DNA of 64,000 nt from Anastrepha obliqua. Taxonomy: Eukaryota; Arthropoda; Insecta; Diptera; Tephritidae. The DNA is taken from the NCBI RefSeq assembly GCF_027943255.1, contig NC_072893.1, positions 118,419,784 through 118,483,783 on the forward strand, in the 5' to 3' direction. The notes under the pieces are model-generated. The model worked only from the letters and a program-made list of their open reading frames with translations. It was not told the DNA's origin and did not search any database. Positions 22,896 through 34,789 of this stretch are shown one piece after another. How positions within the stretch are numbered: position 1 is the first letter of the stretch; every line of letters starts with the position of its first letter. Position numbers and translations under genes: made by a program.

Positions 22896-22929
22896 GAAAT
22901 CGCACAATTATAAATCGCAGCAATTTTGC

Positions 22930-23600
22930 TCAGCGATGAGATTAATTTTCGGCTTAATGGCTACGTCAATAAGCAAAATTGCCATATTTGAGCTAAAGAA
23001 CAACCCGAAGCCATTCAAGAACAGCCATTAAAACAATTGAAAACAACCGTTTGGTGCGGCCTATGGGCTGGAGGAATCATCGGGCCATATTTCTTCCAAG
23101 ACGAGGCTGGCGCCAATGTAACAGTGAATGGCGAACGCTATCGCGCTATGATAAGCGACCTTTTGATACCAGAAAGTGAAGCCCGTGATCTCCACAACTT
23201 TTGTTTCCAACAAGACGGCGGACGGCGCTACTTTCCATACAGCCCATGAAACGATGGATTTACTGCGTCGTCGTTTTGATGCGCAAAAATATCTCTCGTC
23301 TCCGACCAGTGGATTGCCCACCAAGAACGTTTGATATGACACCTTTGGACTTCTATTTGTGGGGTATGTAAAGTCTGAACCCTTCGTGGATAAACCAGCT
23401 TTGATTGCATTGGAAGCCAACATTACTAAAGTTAATCACGCGATACCGACCGAAGTCCTCCAGTGAGTTATTCAAAATTGGTGTTTACGGATGGCCGAAT
23501 TGTGGCGCTGTTCCGGACAACATTTGAAAGGGATTATCTTTAAAAAAATGTCATGAATGGTTCTACACAAGAATAATAAATTTCAACACAAAATCCGATG
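22930..23600 (+). mobile_element. DD41D-like Tc1/mariner relic, C-terminal half
   Basis: The readings HFRLNGYVNKQNC-like (about 22945-22985), TVWCGLWAGGIIGPYFF (23047-23100), VTVNGERYRAMISD (23120-23160) and F-FQQDGGRR (23200-23230, where the second catalytic Asp stands in QDG) are hallmarks of a large insect Tc1/mariner branch. The third Asp block (LTPLDFYLWG) is at about 23335-23365 in another frame. The N-terminal half is absent. The 3' part ends near 23600. Confidence 0.75.
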
Positions 23601-23604
23601 CATC

Positions 23605-24110
23605 TAAATTGATCACCCTTGGCCACATGCACGTGGACACTTGTGCTCACATAATTAAGCCACTTTAGCTTTTCGCCATAAAAAAAACAAAAGCTATGTG
23701 AACAAATTTTTCAAGCGCAAGTTTCAGTAAAACTTCTATAACTTCCTCAATTGTCCTCTGATTTGCTTGACATTTTTACACAAAATTACGGAAGCCTTAA
23801 GTTTTTGAAATATGTAAAATCGAAAAAGCGGTGCAAGCGGCACCAAGCAGCTTCTGCTAAATTTCCTCTCATTTGCTTGAAATTTTGTTGAAAGATTTTG
23901 AAAGCATTAGACTTTTAAAATATAAAAAAAAAAAAAAAATTAAAAACATTTTTTCGTTAATTTTTCATAAAAATATAGTCAACTTAAATCTAATAAATCT
24001 CAGTTCCAAACTATTCACAAAATCCTCAAAAATTCAGTGAAATTCATTGAAATTTTCTGACAATCAAATTGAAATTCACTGGGCAGCTTACTATAGAACT
24101 CGCCCGAATA
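23605..24110. other. AT-rich spacer
   Basis: A-rich and T-rich DNA with poly(A) at 23925-23940. Two loosely similar stretches (cttctataacttcctcaattgtcctctgatttgcttgaca at 23731 and cttctgctaaatttcctctcatttgcttgaaa at 23843) suggest a small local duplication. No gene seen. Confidence 0.4.
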
Positions 24111-24114
24111 CCTC

Positions 24115-24345
24115 ATGCATTAAGAAGGTCGGCCGAAGAAGGCCAAAGGCAGACCGAAGAACCGTTGGATGGACGCAGTGGGACACGATCTTGAGAAGTT
24201 GGGAATACATAACTACGAAAGAACAGCTCAAGAAAGACCGCTTTGGGGTAGCATTTTGAAGGAAGTTTTGACGAACCCCGCGTTGTAACGCTATGAAAGA
24301 AGAAGAACTGCAATGAGAGGCTAGACAATGCACGCCGGTGATCAA
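24115..24345 (+). mobile_element. RTE-type retrotransposon 3' end
   Basis: In the middle frame the sequence reads as the ORF2 C-terminus (RR-RPK-RW-DAV-DLEKLGI-N...AQERPLWGSILKEV-TNPAL) ending in a stop, followed by GAAGAAGAA-type tail sequence (24290-24312). The pattern R-G-R-P...W-D...D-L...W...A-D-R...W-R is the conserved closing part of RTE-like proteins. Only about 75 codons remain. Confidence 0.55.
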
Positions 24346-24394
24346 CCGCTGTTAGAAGCCACATTTTCTATAATTTTGATAATTTTTATTCGCC

Positions 24395-24718
24395 GTGAGG
24401 ATCGAATTTGGTCTGTCTGGGAACAAGATGGACATCCTTCAAAACACATACTGCCACAGTTGTAAACAACCAGAGAAAAAGAAAACGATTTTCCATTTTC
24501 TCAGTCAAGGCCCTGCCTTATGGAGTGAGAGAATATCAACCCTGGACAAACCACTGTTCGAGAGTCTCGAACAACTTTCTGGCTTAGATGTCTACAACTT
24601 TAGACGTCAATAACCGTTAAACAAGTTGGTAGCGAGGATGTGGTAACAAAATAGTGCGGAAGCCTAAGTTGGGTTCTGGATGAATCACTACTTTAACTAA
24701 TCAACCAACCAAGGATCG
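24395..24718 (+). mobile_element. LOA-type family B, 3' end
   Basis: It starts within the knuckle CHSCKQPEKKKTIFHFLSQGPAL (the last Cys is Gly), runs to a stop at 24611-24613 and has the same 3' UTR as 17136-17235 (GTTAAACAAGTTGGTAGCGA, TGGATGAATCACTACT, CCAA-rich end). Confidence 0.85.
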
Positions 24719-24869
24719 ATTTAACGACCTTAGCAGTTAAACAGGATTTAGAGGGCAACTGATGTTTAAGTATACGAGTAGATGTCTCAGATTCCTGCGT
24801 TGAAAGAAGTTGTAAGTCATGTGGGATCTATTGGAGCCACTAATACAGATATTTCTTTGCCTTCGAGGT

Positions 24870-25330
24870 ATCAGCCCTTCTTCTTCTTCTTGATTGACGC
24901 GATTACCGCTTACGCTACTTTGGCCGAGGTTAACAAAGCGCGCCTGTTGTTTCTAACCGGTTCTAGTTGGACACACCAAGTGAAGCCAAATCCTTCTCCA
25001 CCTAACCTTCCAACGTAAAGGAGGCCTTCCTCTTCCTCTGCTACCACCAGCTGCTACCGCATCGAATACTTTCAGAGTCGGAGCGTATGTATCCATTCGA
25101 AAGTCATGACCCAACCAACGAAGGCACTGGATCTTTATTCGCTGCGCTTTGCTTATGTCGCCGTAAAGCTCATACAGCTCATTATTCCATCGCCTACGAT
25201 ACTCGCCGTCGCGAACGTGCAAAGCTCCAAAAATCTTCTGCAAAATCTTTCTCTCAAATACCCCAAGGGTCATCCTATCGGATATTATCGTCGTCCAAGC
25301 TTCTGCGCCATTGTCTCAGCTTCTGAGGTT
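24870..25330 (-). mobile_element. RTE-type retrotransposon 3' end (family R)
   Basis: Leftward, the frame 25273-24953 reads FERKILQKIFGALHVRDGEY, NNELYELYGDISKAQRIK, then CLRWLGHDFRMDTYAPTLKV and GGSRGRGRPPLRWK. This is the standard C-terminal domain of RTE-like ORFs. The end degenerates after WK, and a GAAGAAGAAG-type tail on the minus strand stands at about 24880-24897. Related ends occur at 26880, 53735 and 57705/58578. Confidence 0.8.
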
Positions 25331-25429
25331 TCAGCTCAGTTACTTGTAAATGAGGATCTTGAACTGTGGTATGTACCACAAAGAGGCGTTGTCTTGAAAA
25401 TGGTTATCTAAAAGCATTTGCCACCTTGT

Positions 25430-26875
25430 GAGAGTTTCTAAAGTCACTGGTGAGCTGTGCTTCTATCGAGTGCATAGTTTTAACAATTTTATTAGCTCAA
25501 AGGTATTTCAGAAACCGTGAAAACTTTAAAATGTTAAGCTATGGCTGAAATTTACCGTATGTGCCATTCCCCAAGCTACTTCAATTGAAACATTTGCCAC
25601 TTAATTTCGTATTTTACCCACCCAAATTCCCTACAGAGGTCGTTGTACCCGCTGCATTTCCTCATTAGCTGGAAGCACTAAACATGAACCGCCATATTTT
25701 CTTCCAACTGGTTTGATATTTTGAGACTGTTTTTTTTACGCTTCTTATTCACGCTAAGTTTAGGCGCCTCCCTTCTGCCAACTCAGCGCCTCCACTTTAG
25801 CGGCAGCCGTAACCTAACAAATTACCTAGCATGCATGCGTGTGTGTGTGTGTGTGTGAACTCGTATGCTTATTTCACATATGAGTTCACACATTACCATT
25901 TCACACTTTTCTGAGCAGCTGAGCAGCTGAGCGCTGAAGGGTGAAGACATTGTATTGTTGTACTACTTACATACATAGTGGCTGCTTCGAGAAGCTTTGG
26001 CTCATAGCTAAAGCTAGTGAAAAAAGGCAGGCAATTTGGGAAACAGTGAGAAATTGGAATATTAGTTGACGCAGCGAGGTAGTTAATTTTAGCGCGACTG
26101 GTAGCGCAACAGAGATAATAATTTTCATAAATCCCAGGTGTTAGGCAGCTGAAAAAAATCTCGCATGTATTTTTAATAAACTCTGCAGAAATAGCTGATT
26201 AACTACACCATTGGGGCTGGCTGAGAAGACAAGTTAGCTGCGACTTGCCACCTGTCCCACAGTCCCAATAGCCTGTCGTCTACCTATCAAACTATCGGGT
26301 GGAAATTTAGGTGCTTTGGCTTCCGTGCGTGTGTGTACTCGTATGTGTGTGAATGTGCGCCGTATGTCTCCGCGTTATAGGTCGACATATTAATTTGCTT
26401 AATTAGCGGCAAGCTGACGCATGTCAGCGAAATGGAATGGATTAATAAGCAGTGTAGCAGCGAAAATGACAGTCAGCAGATGCAGTAGGCGGATGATGTT
26501 AGTTGCTGCTGTGGTAGGAAGTGAGTGAGAGTCATCACTACACGCATTAGTCACACTTTGCTGGCAAAATTTTTTGTTTATCCACACGAAGCTTATTTTT
26601 AAAATACTTGGCTGTATTTTTAATTAGCAAAATATTGGGTTACGGCGAAAAATGTAACATTTTATTTAGACGAATACTCAGTGTGTTCGTACATAATTAG
26701 AACTGGTAATAATAGGTTCTCAGACCACTCTGCGCGCGAAAGGTGTATGACAGTAGTAGCAGCGATAACGGGGGAGCTTTATTAACTGACCTCCCAAAGT
26801 AACTGCATGTGAATAAAAGCTGCTTAGATCAATCAGATCCAGTCAGCCATAATGGCGAAAAAGGCGTAAATAAAG
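25430..26875. other. spacer with (GT)n microsatellite
   Basis: (GT)n at 25839-25857 is followed by a GAGCAGCTGAGCAGCTGAGCG run (25912-25935). Other TG-rich stretches are near 26325-26360. No gene or repeat family recognised. Confidence 0.45.
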
Positions 26876-26879
26876 TTGA

Positions 26880-27092
26880 TCAGTACCAGTCGATGTGGTA
26901 CCAACTGGTGGGAGCAGAGGAAGAGGAAGGCCTCCTCTGCGTTAGAAAGATCAGGTGGAGAAGGACTTGACTTCACTTGCAGTGTCCAACTGGCGCCGGT
27001 TAGCGCGAGAAACAAACGGCTAGCGCGCTTTCTTGAACTCAGACAAAATCGTGTAACCGGTTAACGTGCCAATCATGAAGAAGAAGAAAGTT
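26880..27092 (+). mobile_element. RTE-type family R, 3' end
   Basis: Nucleotide match to the plus-strand copy at 53825-54020: the 'ggtgggagcagaggaagaggaaggcctcctctg' part, the 'gtccaactggcgccggttagcgcgaga' part, and the final AAGAAGAAGAAAG tail. Frames are broken. About 70 codons remain. Confidence 0.75.
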
Positions 27093-27094
27093 GA

Positions 27095-27635
27095 TCAGTT
27101 CAGTGTATTCGAAGTATTAGAGAGAATTTAATAAAAAAAAAAAACACGAAGAAATTTTTAAAAAGTGAACAGAATTTATAGCAATTTTGACTTAACATAT
27201 AATGTGTGGCACAAAATTAATCACCCGATCGGAAGATTTATAATTTTTGCAAATGGTACGACGCCATTTGTGTGTCACTTATATTTGACACTTGTAAACT
27301 AGACAGCTGCAGCATACAAACATACAAGCAATTGATCAAAATAAAGATTTCCATCACTCAAAATAATTTTTGTACTAACTAAAAAATATTTTTACTTATG
27401 TTAGTAAAAAAATTATTTAAAAAAAAACAAAAAAAAAATAGATTAATTTTCTACCACCTCGTTTATATAATTGGTGCTAACACCCTTTGTATTAAAGCAG
27501 AAACTTTCGCAATTATTAAATTTCATTCGCCTCTAAAAAATGTGTAACCGAAAATTATTTTGTTGAAAAACATAGTTAATATATTATAACTCATAAGTAG
27601 TTATTAATATGCTAATTTATATTTTTTATTTTTTT
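27095..27635. other. AT-rich spacer; possible end of a GGTGGCGCAAAATTAATCA element
   Basis: The sequence GTGTGGCACAAAATTAATCACCC at about 27204 resembles the unit of the array at 37061-37650, so an isolated piece of that repeat may lie here. The remainder is A- and T-rich. Confidence 0.4.
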
Positions 27636-28665
27636 AACAGGTGGCAACATTATTCAAAAATATATTCAAAATAAATATTTTCCATACCTCTTTCGTTTGT
27701 CACCCACATAGTAGTATTTTACAGCAGTTCATTTAAGTTATTTACTTAATTTAAATAACAACCCCAGGAAACAGGCGGCAACCTTTGCCGAAAATATTTC
27801 GAAAATAAACTCTTCCTACCTTCCTACTCCTTTTTTCGATTTTTTATTTCATTTGACACTCACTGGGAATAATTTTTATTATTAAGTATTTAATTTATTG
27901 AATTTAATTTTCAAACAGGTGGCAACCATATTAAAAAATATATATGTGAAATTTTCTGTTCTTTGACACCCATATGGTTATATTTAATTTATTTTATTAT
28001 TTTATCCTATACAAAACTCTTCAAACAGGTGGCAACCCCGTTCAAAAATATTTTCGAATTTAATATATTTTAAACTTGGCTTTATTTGGCAACCTTATTG
28101 AAAACTATATTCGAAATAAGATTTTTCAAATTTCTTCCACTTGACACCCTCTGACAACCCCCTTCAAAAATATTTTCAAAACTAAGCTCTCTTAAACTTG
28201 TTCTCTTTAGATACCTGCATTGGCATGCTTAATGTAATTCATTTAATATAATTTAACTTTTTAACAGGTGGCAACTCTCTTCAAACGCATTGTCGAAATT
28301 AAGCTCTCTTAAATCGTTTTTCATTTGACAGCTGTATTGTAATATTTAATTGAATTTATTAATTTAATTATAGTTTTTTAACGGGTGGCAACTTTTTTCA
28401 ACCATATTTTTGAAATTAAGCTCTCTTAAACATTTTTTCATTCGACTTCTGTATTGTAAAATTTAATTGAACTTATTCATTTAATTAACTTAACTTAACA
28501 GGTGGGAACTCTGTTCAAACATAATTTCGAAATTAAGTCGTCTTAAACCTTTTTTCATTTGTCACCTTTATTGTAAAATTAAAAGTAATTAATTTAACTT
28601 AACTTTATAATGGGTCGCAACTCTCATAAACAATATTTTCGAAATTAAGCGCTTATATACTATAT
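27636..28665 (+). repeat. degenerate tandem array, unit about 115 bp, about nine units
   Basis: Units start with AACAGGTGGCAAC or close variants at 27636, 27770, 27914, 28024, 28263, 28380, 28497 and 28609; an eroded unit lies near 28146. Each continues with a TTCAAA-ATATTTTCGAAATTAAG segment, then TCTTAAAC, then a TTTCATTTGACA segment and a TAATTTAATT-rich end. Spacing of the later units is 112-117 bp. The right-hand units are the best preserved. No coding potential. Confidence 0.85.
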
Positions 28666-28667
28666 AT

Positions 28668-28960
28668 GTATTAGGGCGGGTCGATTTAAAAATCGCTCAT
28701 TGCTCTGTGAAAATCGTATTCTAGGGATCAAAATAAGAAACTTTGCCGAAGGAACTATACCTCTAAAACGAAAAATCCCAATTTGACCCATTTAGAGTGC
28801 TCCAATCGAGTCCAAATGTATGACCGACCCCCACTAACTTTGGACGGCCGATCCACCCATGCCAGTGGCACACCCCTGGAACTCCCCTGGGGGTTCCCCA
28901 TACAATCATTTCAAAATATCACCATTTTTGGCCTTTACGTGAGAAAAGAAACTAAAAAAC
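28668..28960 (+). repeat. dispersed repeat 'GGGCGGGTCGATTT', copy 1
   Basis: Begins TTAGGGCGGGTCGATTT, then has 'attgctctgtgaaaatc', 'aaactttgccgaaggaac' and 'atacctctaaaacga', all shared in order with 33770-33870. The G- and C-rich part at 28800-28900 contains CCCCTGG/CCCCTGGGGG inverted pieces. No coding region was recognised. Confidence 0.65.
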
Positions 28961-29280
28961 TATCATTATAAATGTGAAAGTTTGTATGATTGTGGCTCAA
29001 TCTCGCGAAAACGACAGAATGGGTTTGCATGAACCTTCTGCACACAAGTGTTCAAAATTTTGGGAACAGCACTCTTTTGCGGCCTACCATAGTTCTGGCG
29101 CTGTTGCACTGAAAGACTTGTTTTAATCTGAAAATTAATTCGCTTGTGAAAACGTGCATTTATCCTCTTTTCTGGGCATATGATTATGATACAAAGGCTT
29201 TTAGATTTTCGAATCTTCAAGTCGAAGCGCAACTATCTCATTTCAATGCCCATAAAGCCTTCGAACCATCTCTTTCTACA
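28961..29280 (+). other. possible Helitron-like 5' end, unproven
   Basis: The start TATCATTATAAATGTGAAAGTTTG resembles the beginning of many insect Helitrons (TC followed by an ATTATAAATGCGAAAG-type block). I did not find a CTRR hairpin end, so the boundary on the right is a guess. Confidence 0.25.
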
Positions 29281-29284
29281 ACAT

Positions 29285-32200
29285 TCCGCCTAACCTAACC
29301 TATTTGCGTCGCTTCTAGTTTGTTTTATTTTTATTTACGCTCTATTTTCTTGGCTTCTGAATAAAAAATATATTACATTTATTCATAAATTTTGTACAAG
29401 CACTCTTCCAACCAATTTCACGCCTACCAAATGCGACATATGAGGCTTATTAGAAGCACCACTGCTCAAGCCATGCCAGCGCCATTACCATTTGGCTGAG
29501 TTCGTCACAGCGCCCACATGTAGGCGGTATAGAAAAAAAAAAAACGAAAAAGTATGCATATTTTTTCCAGCCACCTACTATGCGCCTTTTCTGCTTCAGC
29601 TCATATTCATAAGCTTCCATAAGAGTATTCATAAGCTGCTTTTGTGCTTTGTATCTCAAATTCTATGCCAACTTCTGACGCCGTTGCCGCTGCGGCTGCT
29701 GCCGTTGCTTCTTCTTTTGCAGCTGCAACCGTCATTTTAGTTGTTTTTGTTGTACGCCATCTGCCTACACACATGGCTTTTGCTCTGTGTTTTCTGCGTT
29801 GCACTTTCGCTATTGTTTTTATTGTTGTGGTTTTCTCTAAGTTAGCCCACTTCAGTGTCTTCAAAAAACAACAACAATGCCAACAACCTCAAAGGCGAAC
29901 TTACCATGCACATACATACGAGCACACAGATACATACACACACATATATATATGCTTATCTAGGCATGCATGGGCTTTCAAGACATAGACATTGAGGTTC
30001 CGTTCAAGTGCACCCAATGGATCTTATGTGGCTGTTATAAAAACAATAACAATGTTATGAAAAATGAGAGGGTAAAACAAAAAAAAAAGATAGCAGAAAT
30101 ATGCTAAAACAACAAAAGTATCGCAATGCTCATATATTGTGCCAAAGACTTTGCTGCATGCCTGCTGGGTGTGAGTAGTAATCTCAGTGTCTGCTTCTCT
30201 ACCTCCTCCCTCAATTTCTCTTAAGATTTCTAATTAGCTGCGTTTGCACTTATGGTCATGCTGCCCCTACCCGGCGTCACCCTGCCTACCGTGCAATTTT
30301 CCAAACTTGGCATTGTTGCGACTTTCACAAGATAGGCATTCGCGCGAGTATGTAAGAGGCAAAGAGGTCGAGAGTGAGAGAGAGAGAATAGTGGGGTTGG
30401 CTCGGGGAAATTAGGATGCTTGAGCAATGTCAGTGTAGAGCTAATATAGAGCACAGTGTGTAAGCTGAGAACATTTTTCATCAGAAAACTTAAATTAACT
30501 CTTAAGTTCAAGTGGCAAGTAAGTCGACATGGAGAGAGTGGCTGCCAATCAAAACCAGTTAGTCAACAACCTTCTTGACCATTAATTCTAGCGTGGTGAT
30601 CGCTTGGCACCATGATCTTTTTCTGCTGTGTTTTTCGTAAACAATCCATTTGTTTTCCCATTTATGGTGGAGGTGGTAACTTCTAGGAAATTCTGTCCCC
30701 GTCTTAGAGAATTTGGAAAAATCAACTGATTTGCTGACGTCATAATATCATCTTTGTATTCAATTCATCGTTTTATAGTTTTTCATTTTTCTTGCTTATT
30801 AGAGAGACGAAGTTAGTTTTCCCTCAACGCCATTTCCTTTCTTGTTTATTTATTGTTACGTCACAGCAAAAACTACTCCCATCGTTGTCGCAATTTTGTG
30901 ATATGTCATTCATGATCGCCAGTTACCATTCACTTTAAAATACCGATGACTTCGTTATGTTTCACCAAAGAATCGAGGCCATAATTCGGTTCACATGGTT
31001 ACTCTGTGTAAATCCATGCGACATCCACACACTGAGCTTCTTCTTGAGATCTGTCTGAAGCTAATACTTCTAATCGATGAATACTCTTTGGTTTCTGCAG
31101 GAAAAATAAGTATTTACATGCCGGCACCGATTTTATCGATGATTGTCCTACAGAGCAAACCTCATTTTCCACGTCCAGAGCGGATTCGTAGGAAACATCA
31201 CTTTGCTTTTATTCGATGGGGTATGGGACCTTTGAAGAGCACAAATTTTACCTAAGCCGTAGTCTTATTGAATAATCTAGCGAATGTACCCATTTTTGCT
31301 TATTTTCTGGAACGTGGGAGCACAAAGTGCACTATACCCAACGCAAAAGCGTTTGAGATTTGTTTTTAAATGAATGCCGGTTTAGGCTGACCGGATGCAA
31401 TTTATATATCACGAGAGAGCCTTCTCTGGAGAGATTTAGTGGGAAATGGCTAGAACTTTTTACTTCACCAATATTCTGTCTGCTCTGTCATTATTAGCAC
31501 TTAATTTAATACTCATTTAATTTCATATTTTCATTTTCAGTAAAAATAACCAGTTAAGATTTATTGATGTTTACTTCGAAACTCCGATTGCGGCCCAACG
31601 CCAAAACCCATTGAGTAGTCTCTGTAAGAATTTAGTTGGAGTCGGAAGATGTTTGAATGCCAATACCATCGGTGTAGCTTTTGTTAGCTTCCATGCTTAT
31701 TTTCAATTTCCTTGAGCAAACTATCAAACCTGTGATTTTATAGTGGGTCCTGCGAAAAAGAATGAAAAGAATATGTGACGACAGTCGCTTTGCTCAGCTA
31801 CTCTCAGAATCAATACTCTTACGGATGTAATTTTCTAATCCATCATTTTTGAATAGAACCGACCCCACGCTGCCTTGAGCTCACTGGAAATTTTCTTGCA
31901 GAAGAGCTGACTATTTTTACTTGTATTGGCGGTACTACGAGCTTATTCCTTATGAATAAAGTCAGGGTATGCAAATACTCAGTTTATCGAGTAATAGGAT
32001 TAACTCTTCAGAAGAAACTTTAACCTGAAGATACATATGTTGAAAAGTATCACCAACTCTTGACGAACTTTATGAATGGCCAACTACAAACTCTGAAGCT
32101 GTTCTTCGGAGTGCAACCTAAGAGTTGCCATTTCAGTAATAACTTCGCATGGAAATTAGCACACACTTTTTCCTGATTGCGAATTTCCTTCATTTATAGA

Positions 32201-32640
32201 CGTTAAATTGTAATTTAAGCTGGTGAAAAACATTTTTTTTTTCATAACACTGCTCAGAGGCTCCAGAAAAGGGAATGGTAAACTTAGTGCTAGATTTAAG
32301 GTCTAGTGCCTAATGGGAGCGCATGGGAAGCGAATGGGGGTTTCCACTAATAATGTCTGCCGCATCTAAGGGAATGAGGAGGAGATGGCAAGGCTTGAAT
32401 ACTTCCTCTGTCACCGTTCCGCTCTTGTCAGAACACGACATCGCTAAATTTATACTTCTTTGGATGGCTGGCAGACTTGGAAATCGCAACCGCCCTCAAT
32501 ATTTTGTCGCTTATTAGAGAGACGAAGTGGTTTCAGCAAATAGGAACTTAGAGTAGGAATTTGAACAGAAGGGCTTAAGTGGATCCTCTACACCTTTATG
32601 GAGGTAGCAACCACGGTAACCTAACCCAACCTAATCGACT
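29285..32640. other. long spacer with low-complexity DNA
   Basis: Short CCTAACCTAACC motifs at 29288 and 32620, GCTGCTGCC/CTGCTGCAA runs at 29670-29725 and CA/TA repeats at 29930-29955 are present. The 20-bp sequence GCTTATTAGAGAGACGAAGT occurs twice, at 30794-30813 and 32509-32528. A 64-codon frame at 32323-32517 has no domain. Nothing else can be supported. Confidence 0.4.
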
Positions 32641-32649
32641 ATTATACGG

Positions 32650-33120
32650 TTTTGTATGAAAGCACATCAGACGAATTTAGAATTCTTAGACACCGCGGTG
32701 TTTGAGGAAATGAAATTGCCGATGAATTGGCCAACTGCAGATCAGCGGTTTCCCACAAGAGCCAGAGCTCAAGAGCTAATAATCGGTATCAGTTACGCAG
32801 GAATCATGAATGGGATCAGCGATTATGTATGCAAGTTACATACACGTCTAGAACGCTACAGTACTGCAAAGTGTTTTGTGGCAAGCCCGAACAGAAAACT
32901 GTCGAACTTTCTTCTAAAACTTGGTAGAAAAGACGTTCGATCGGTATTATTGTAGGACACAACCCATGGGGTCAGCATATGACCTTCATTAGAATCATTG
33001 AGGACGCGAATTGCCTGTCTTGCTAAGAGAAGCCGGATAGCACTGAGAATTTTCTCTGTAAGTGTGAGAAGGAGTAAAATTCGTTCTCTCAAACAGGGGA
33101 ATATTTTCAGAGTAGCCAAA
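32650..33120 (+). mobile_element. non-LTR retrotransposon RNase H fragment, another family
   Basis: The reading HRGV-GNEIADELANCRSAVS (about 32690-32745, one frameshift) is the end of an RNase H domain with its last Asp. Later, NCLSC-EKPDSTENFLCKCEK (about 33010-33070) is the C-x2-C...N/H-x3-C closing knuckle. The intervening region shifts frame at least twice. The sequence is only distantly like families A to C. Confidence 0.65.
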
Positions 33121-33124
33121 AAAT

Positions 33125-33765
33125 CTGCAAAATTCTCACAGAACTAGCTATCTCTGTCTCTGTCTCTCTATTCTGTACTATCTCTTTCTTTCTGTCACTT
33201 CTCTCCTTTCCGCCTTGACTATCAACCCTTTTACTTTTTAGAACTTCGAATAGCCTGAGTGTTTTAGGAGTTACCATTCTCTGGGTGCTTCTTTGCTCGC
33301 CTTTTTCAAATTTCAATTTCAGACATCTTATCGTTGGAGCAGACCTTTTAATATAGCCTAACGTAACCTCACCTAACCAAGGCGCAGACTTGTTAAGGGC
33401 AACAAAATCCGAAATGTGAGAAAAAACACATTTACGTAAATACTTTGGAACTTTTAAGTCGCCAAAAAATTGATTGGTGACTATCATCATCTCAGCAAAG
33501 CCATGCCAGATATAAGACAACTGCCTCCAGAAAAATGAAGGGACATTAAATGCCGATGAATCACGTAAGGGAGAAACTCAGTTTTCGAGCTGAAACATTT
33601 GAAAGTGAATACTATTCTTGAAAACCTTGACTATGAATTGTGAAAAAGTTATTTAGTGTATAAAAAACTCAATTAAATATTTTTAATTATACGGAATTCG
33701 GCAATTTCCATCTCAGAGAAATCGAAATCGAAGGATCGAAAGATTTATATTCATACAAAAAAATG
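33125..33765. other. spacer with CT-rich run
   Basis: A (TCTCTG)n-like CT-rich run stands at 33150-33205, and a CCTAACGTAACCTCACCTAACC stretch at about 33357-33378 resembles a decayed retrotransposon tail. No gene seen. Confidence 0.4.
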
Positions 33766-33769
33766 TACA

Positions 33770-33880
33770 TTAGGCCGGGTCGATTTGTGGGGAGTCAAAA
33801 AAATCGCCCATTGCTCTGTGAAAATCATATTCTAAACTTTGCCGAAGGAACCATACCTCTAAAACGAATTCTGATGTCCT
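33770..33880 (+). repeat. dispersed repeat 'GGCGGGTCGATTT', copy 2
   Basis: Shares TTAGGCCGGGTCGATTT, CATTGCTCTGTGAAAATC, AACTTTGCCGAAGGAAC and ATACCTCTAAAACGA in the same order as 28668-28790, with one internal insertion and one deletion. The match then stops. Confidence 0.7.
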
Positions 33881-33884
33881 CCAA

Positions 33885-34785
33885 TTTGGGTACTTCCTTT
33901 ATTAGATTTTCGGCCGAACTCCACCTTCAATTTGTTGTGTGCGCCTTGATTTTGTTTCTCAATTTTAGGGTTCTGGAACTCCACACCCCTTTCAAGTAGC
34001 AGATAGATTTTATGAGAAGCTTTTTCAAGGTTTAAGAAAAATTTATTTCCCAAGGTCTCATATCTTCCTTGTGCTTATTGCACCGAACAAATGGTGGAAC
34101 GGAAAAGGTGTAATGAAATTTAATACCAACGATCTTTTTACTATGAATAGGACATTTTTTTTTAATTTCAAATTTAGATATTGACTATTTTGAAGCACTT
34201 TATGTAGTCTTTGGTAGTAGTAGGCTTTTGACGCGCTATACTCCAATAGGATTTAATGCAAAAAAATAATAAAATAATAATACGATTAGCACAGGCTTTG
34301 GGTAATGAGGCGGCATTTTTCTCTATAAAATTGTTTACAAAGCCCTTCCTAGGACAATATGAGGTTTGTGGTTGCTTTTGATTTGACTTTGAGTTTGGAG
34401 TAATACTCAACGTAAAACTATCCAGAGCGCGCACTAAATCAAACTTACTAGGCTTTGATCAAAAGGGAAATCAAGGAAAGAAAGTAGCCAAGGGTGCTAA
34501 AAATTATCAGGCAAATTTGTTTTCAGCACGGCAAAGTTGATAATTAAGTTTCTGAAAATATCATAATACCACTAAATATCTACCTAATGTAAGATGCACC
34601 GAAAAAATTCAACATAACAGCCCCTATAACTGCACCGCTTTGAGCAGAAGCCACATTTAACTACATCTTAACGATTTCCTCTTTCAAACCTTCAAATTTA
34701 TTCAATTTTTTTTTAGTTTTCAATAAAAAAAAAACATAATCACACATCCACGCGCACATATGTACCTTAAAAAAGCAACTTCCAC
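33885..34785. other. spacer next to the Vsx-type exon
   Basis: Part of 33920-33985 (caatttgttgtgtgcgccttgat, ggaactccacaccccttt, ttatgagaagctttttcaagg) resembles a badly eroded body of the SINE found at 37690. The rest is AT-rich and lies inside the first intron of the minus-strand gene. Confidence 0.4.
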
Positions 34786-34789
34786 TCAC
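34784..34789 (-). other. splice donor of the Vsx-type exon
   Basis: GTGAGT in minus-strand reading, directly after ...CAATTTGCGG. It matches the metazoan donor consensus and leaves the frame in phase 1. Past it the frame soon ends (stop at about 34767). Confidence 0.8.

Noticed and set aside
29492..29988. Overlapping Ala- or Leu-rich frames on both strands
   Set aside because: Driven by GCTGCTGCC-type simple repeats without splice or start support.
32323..32517. 64-codon open frame as a gene
   Set aside because: No domain, not supported by splice sites, and surrounded by repeat-derived DNA.
30794..32528. LTR retrotransposon with 20-bp repeats
   Set aside because: No TG...CA ends, primer-binding site or gag/pol reading lies between the repeats.
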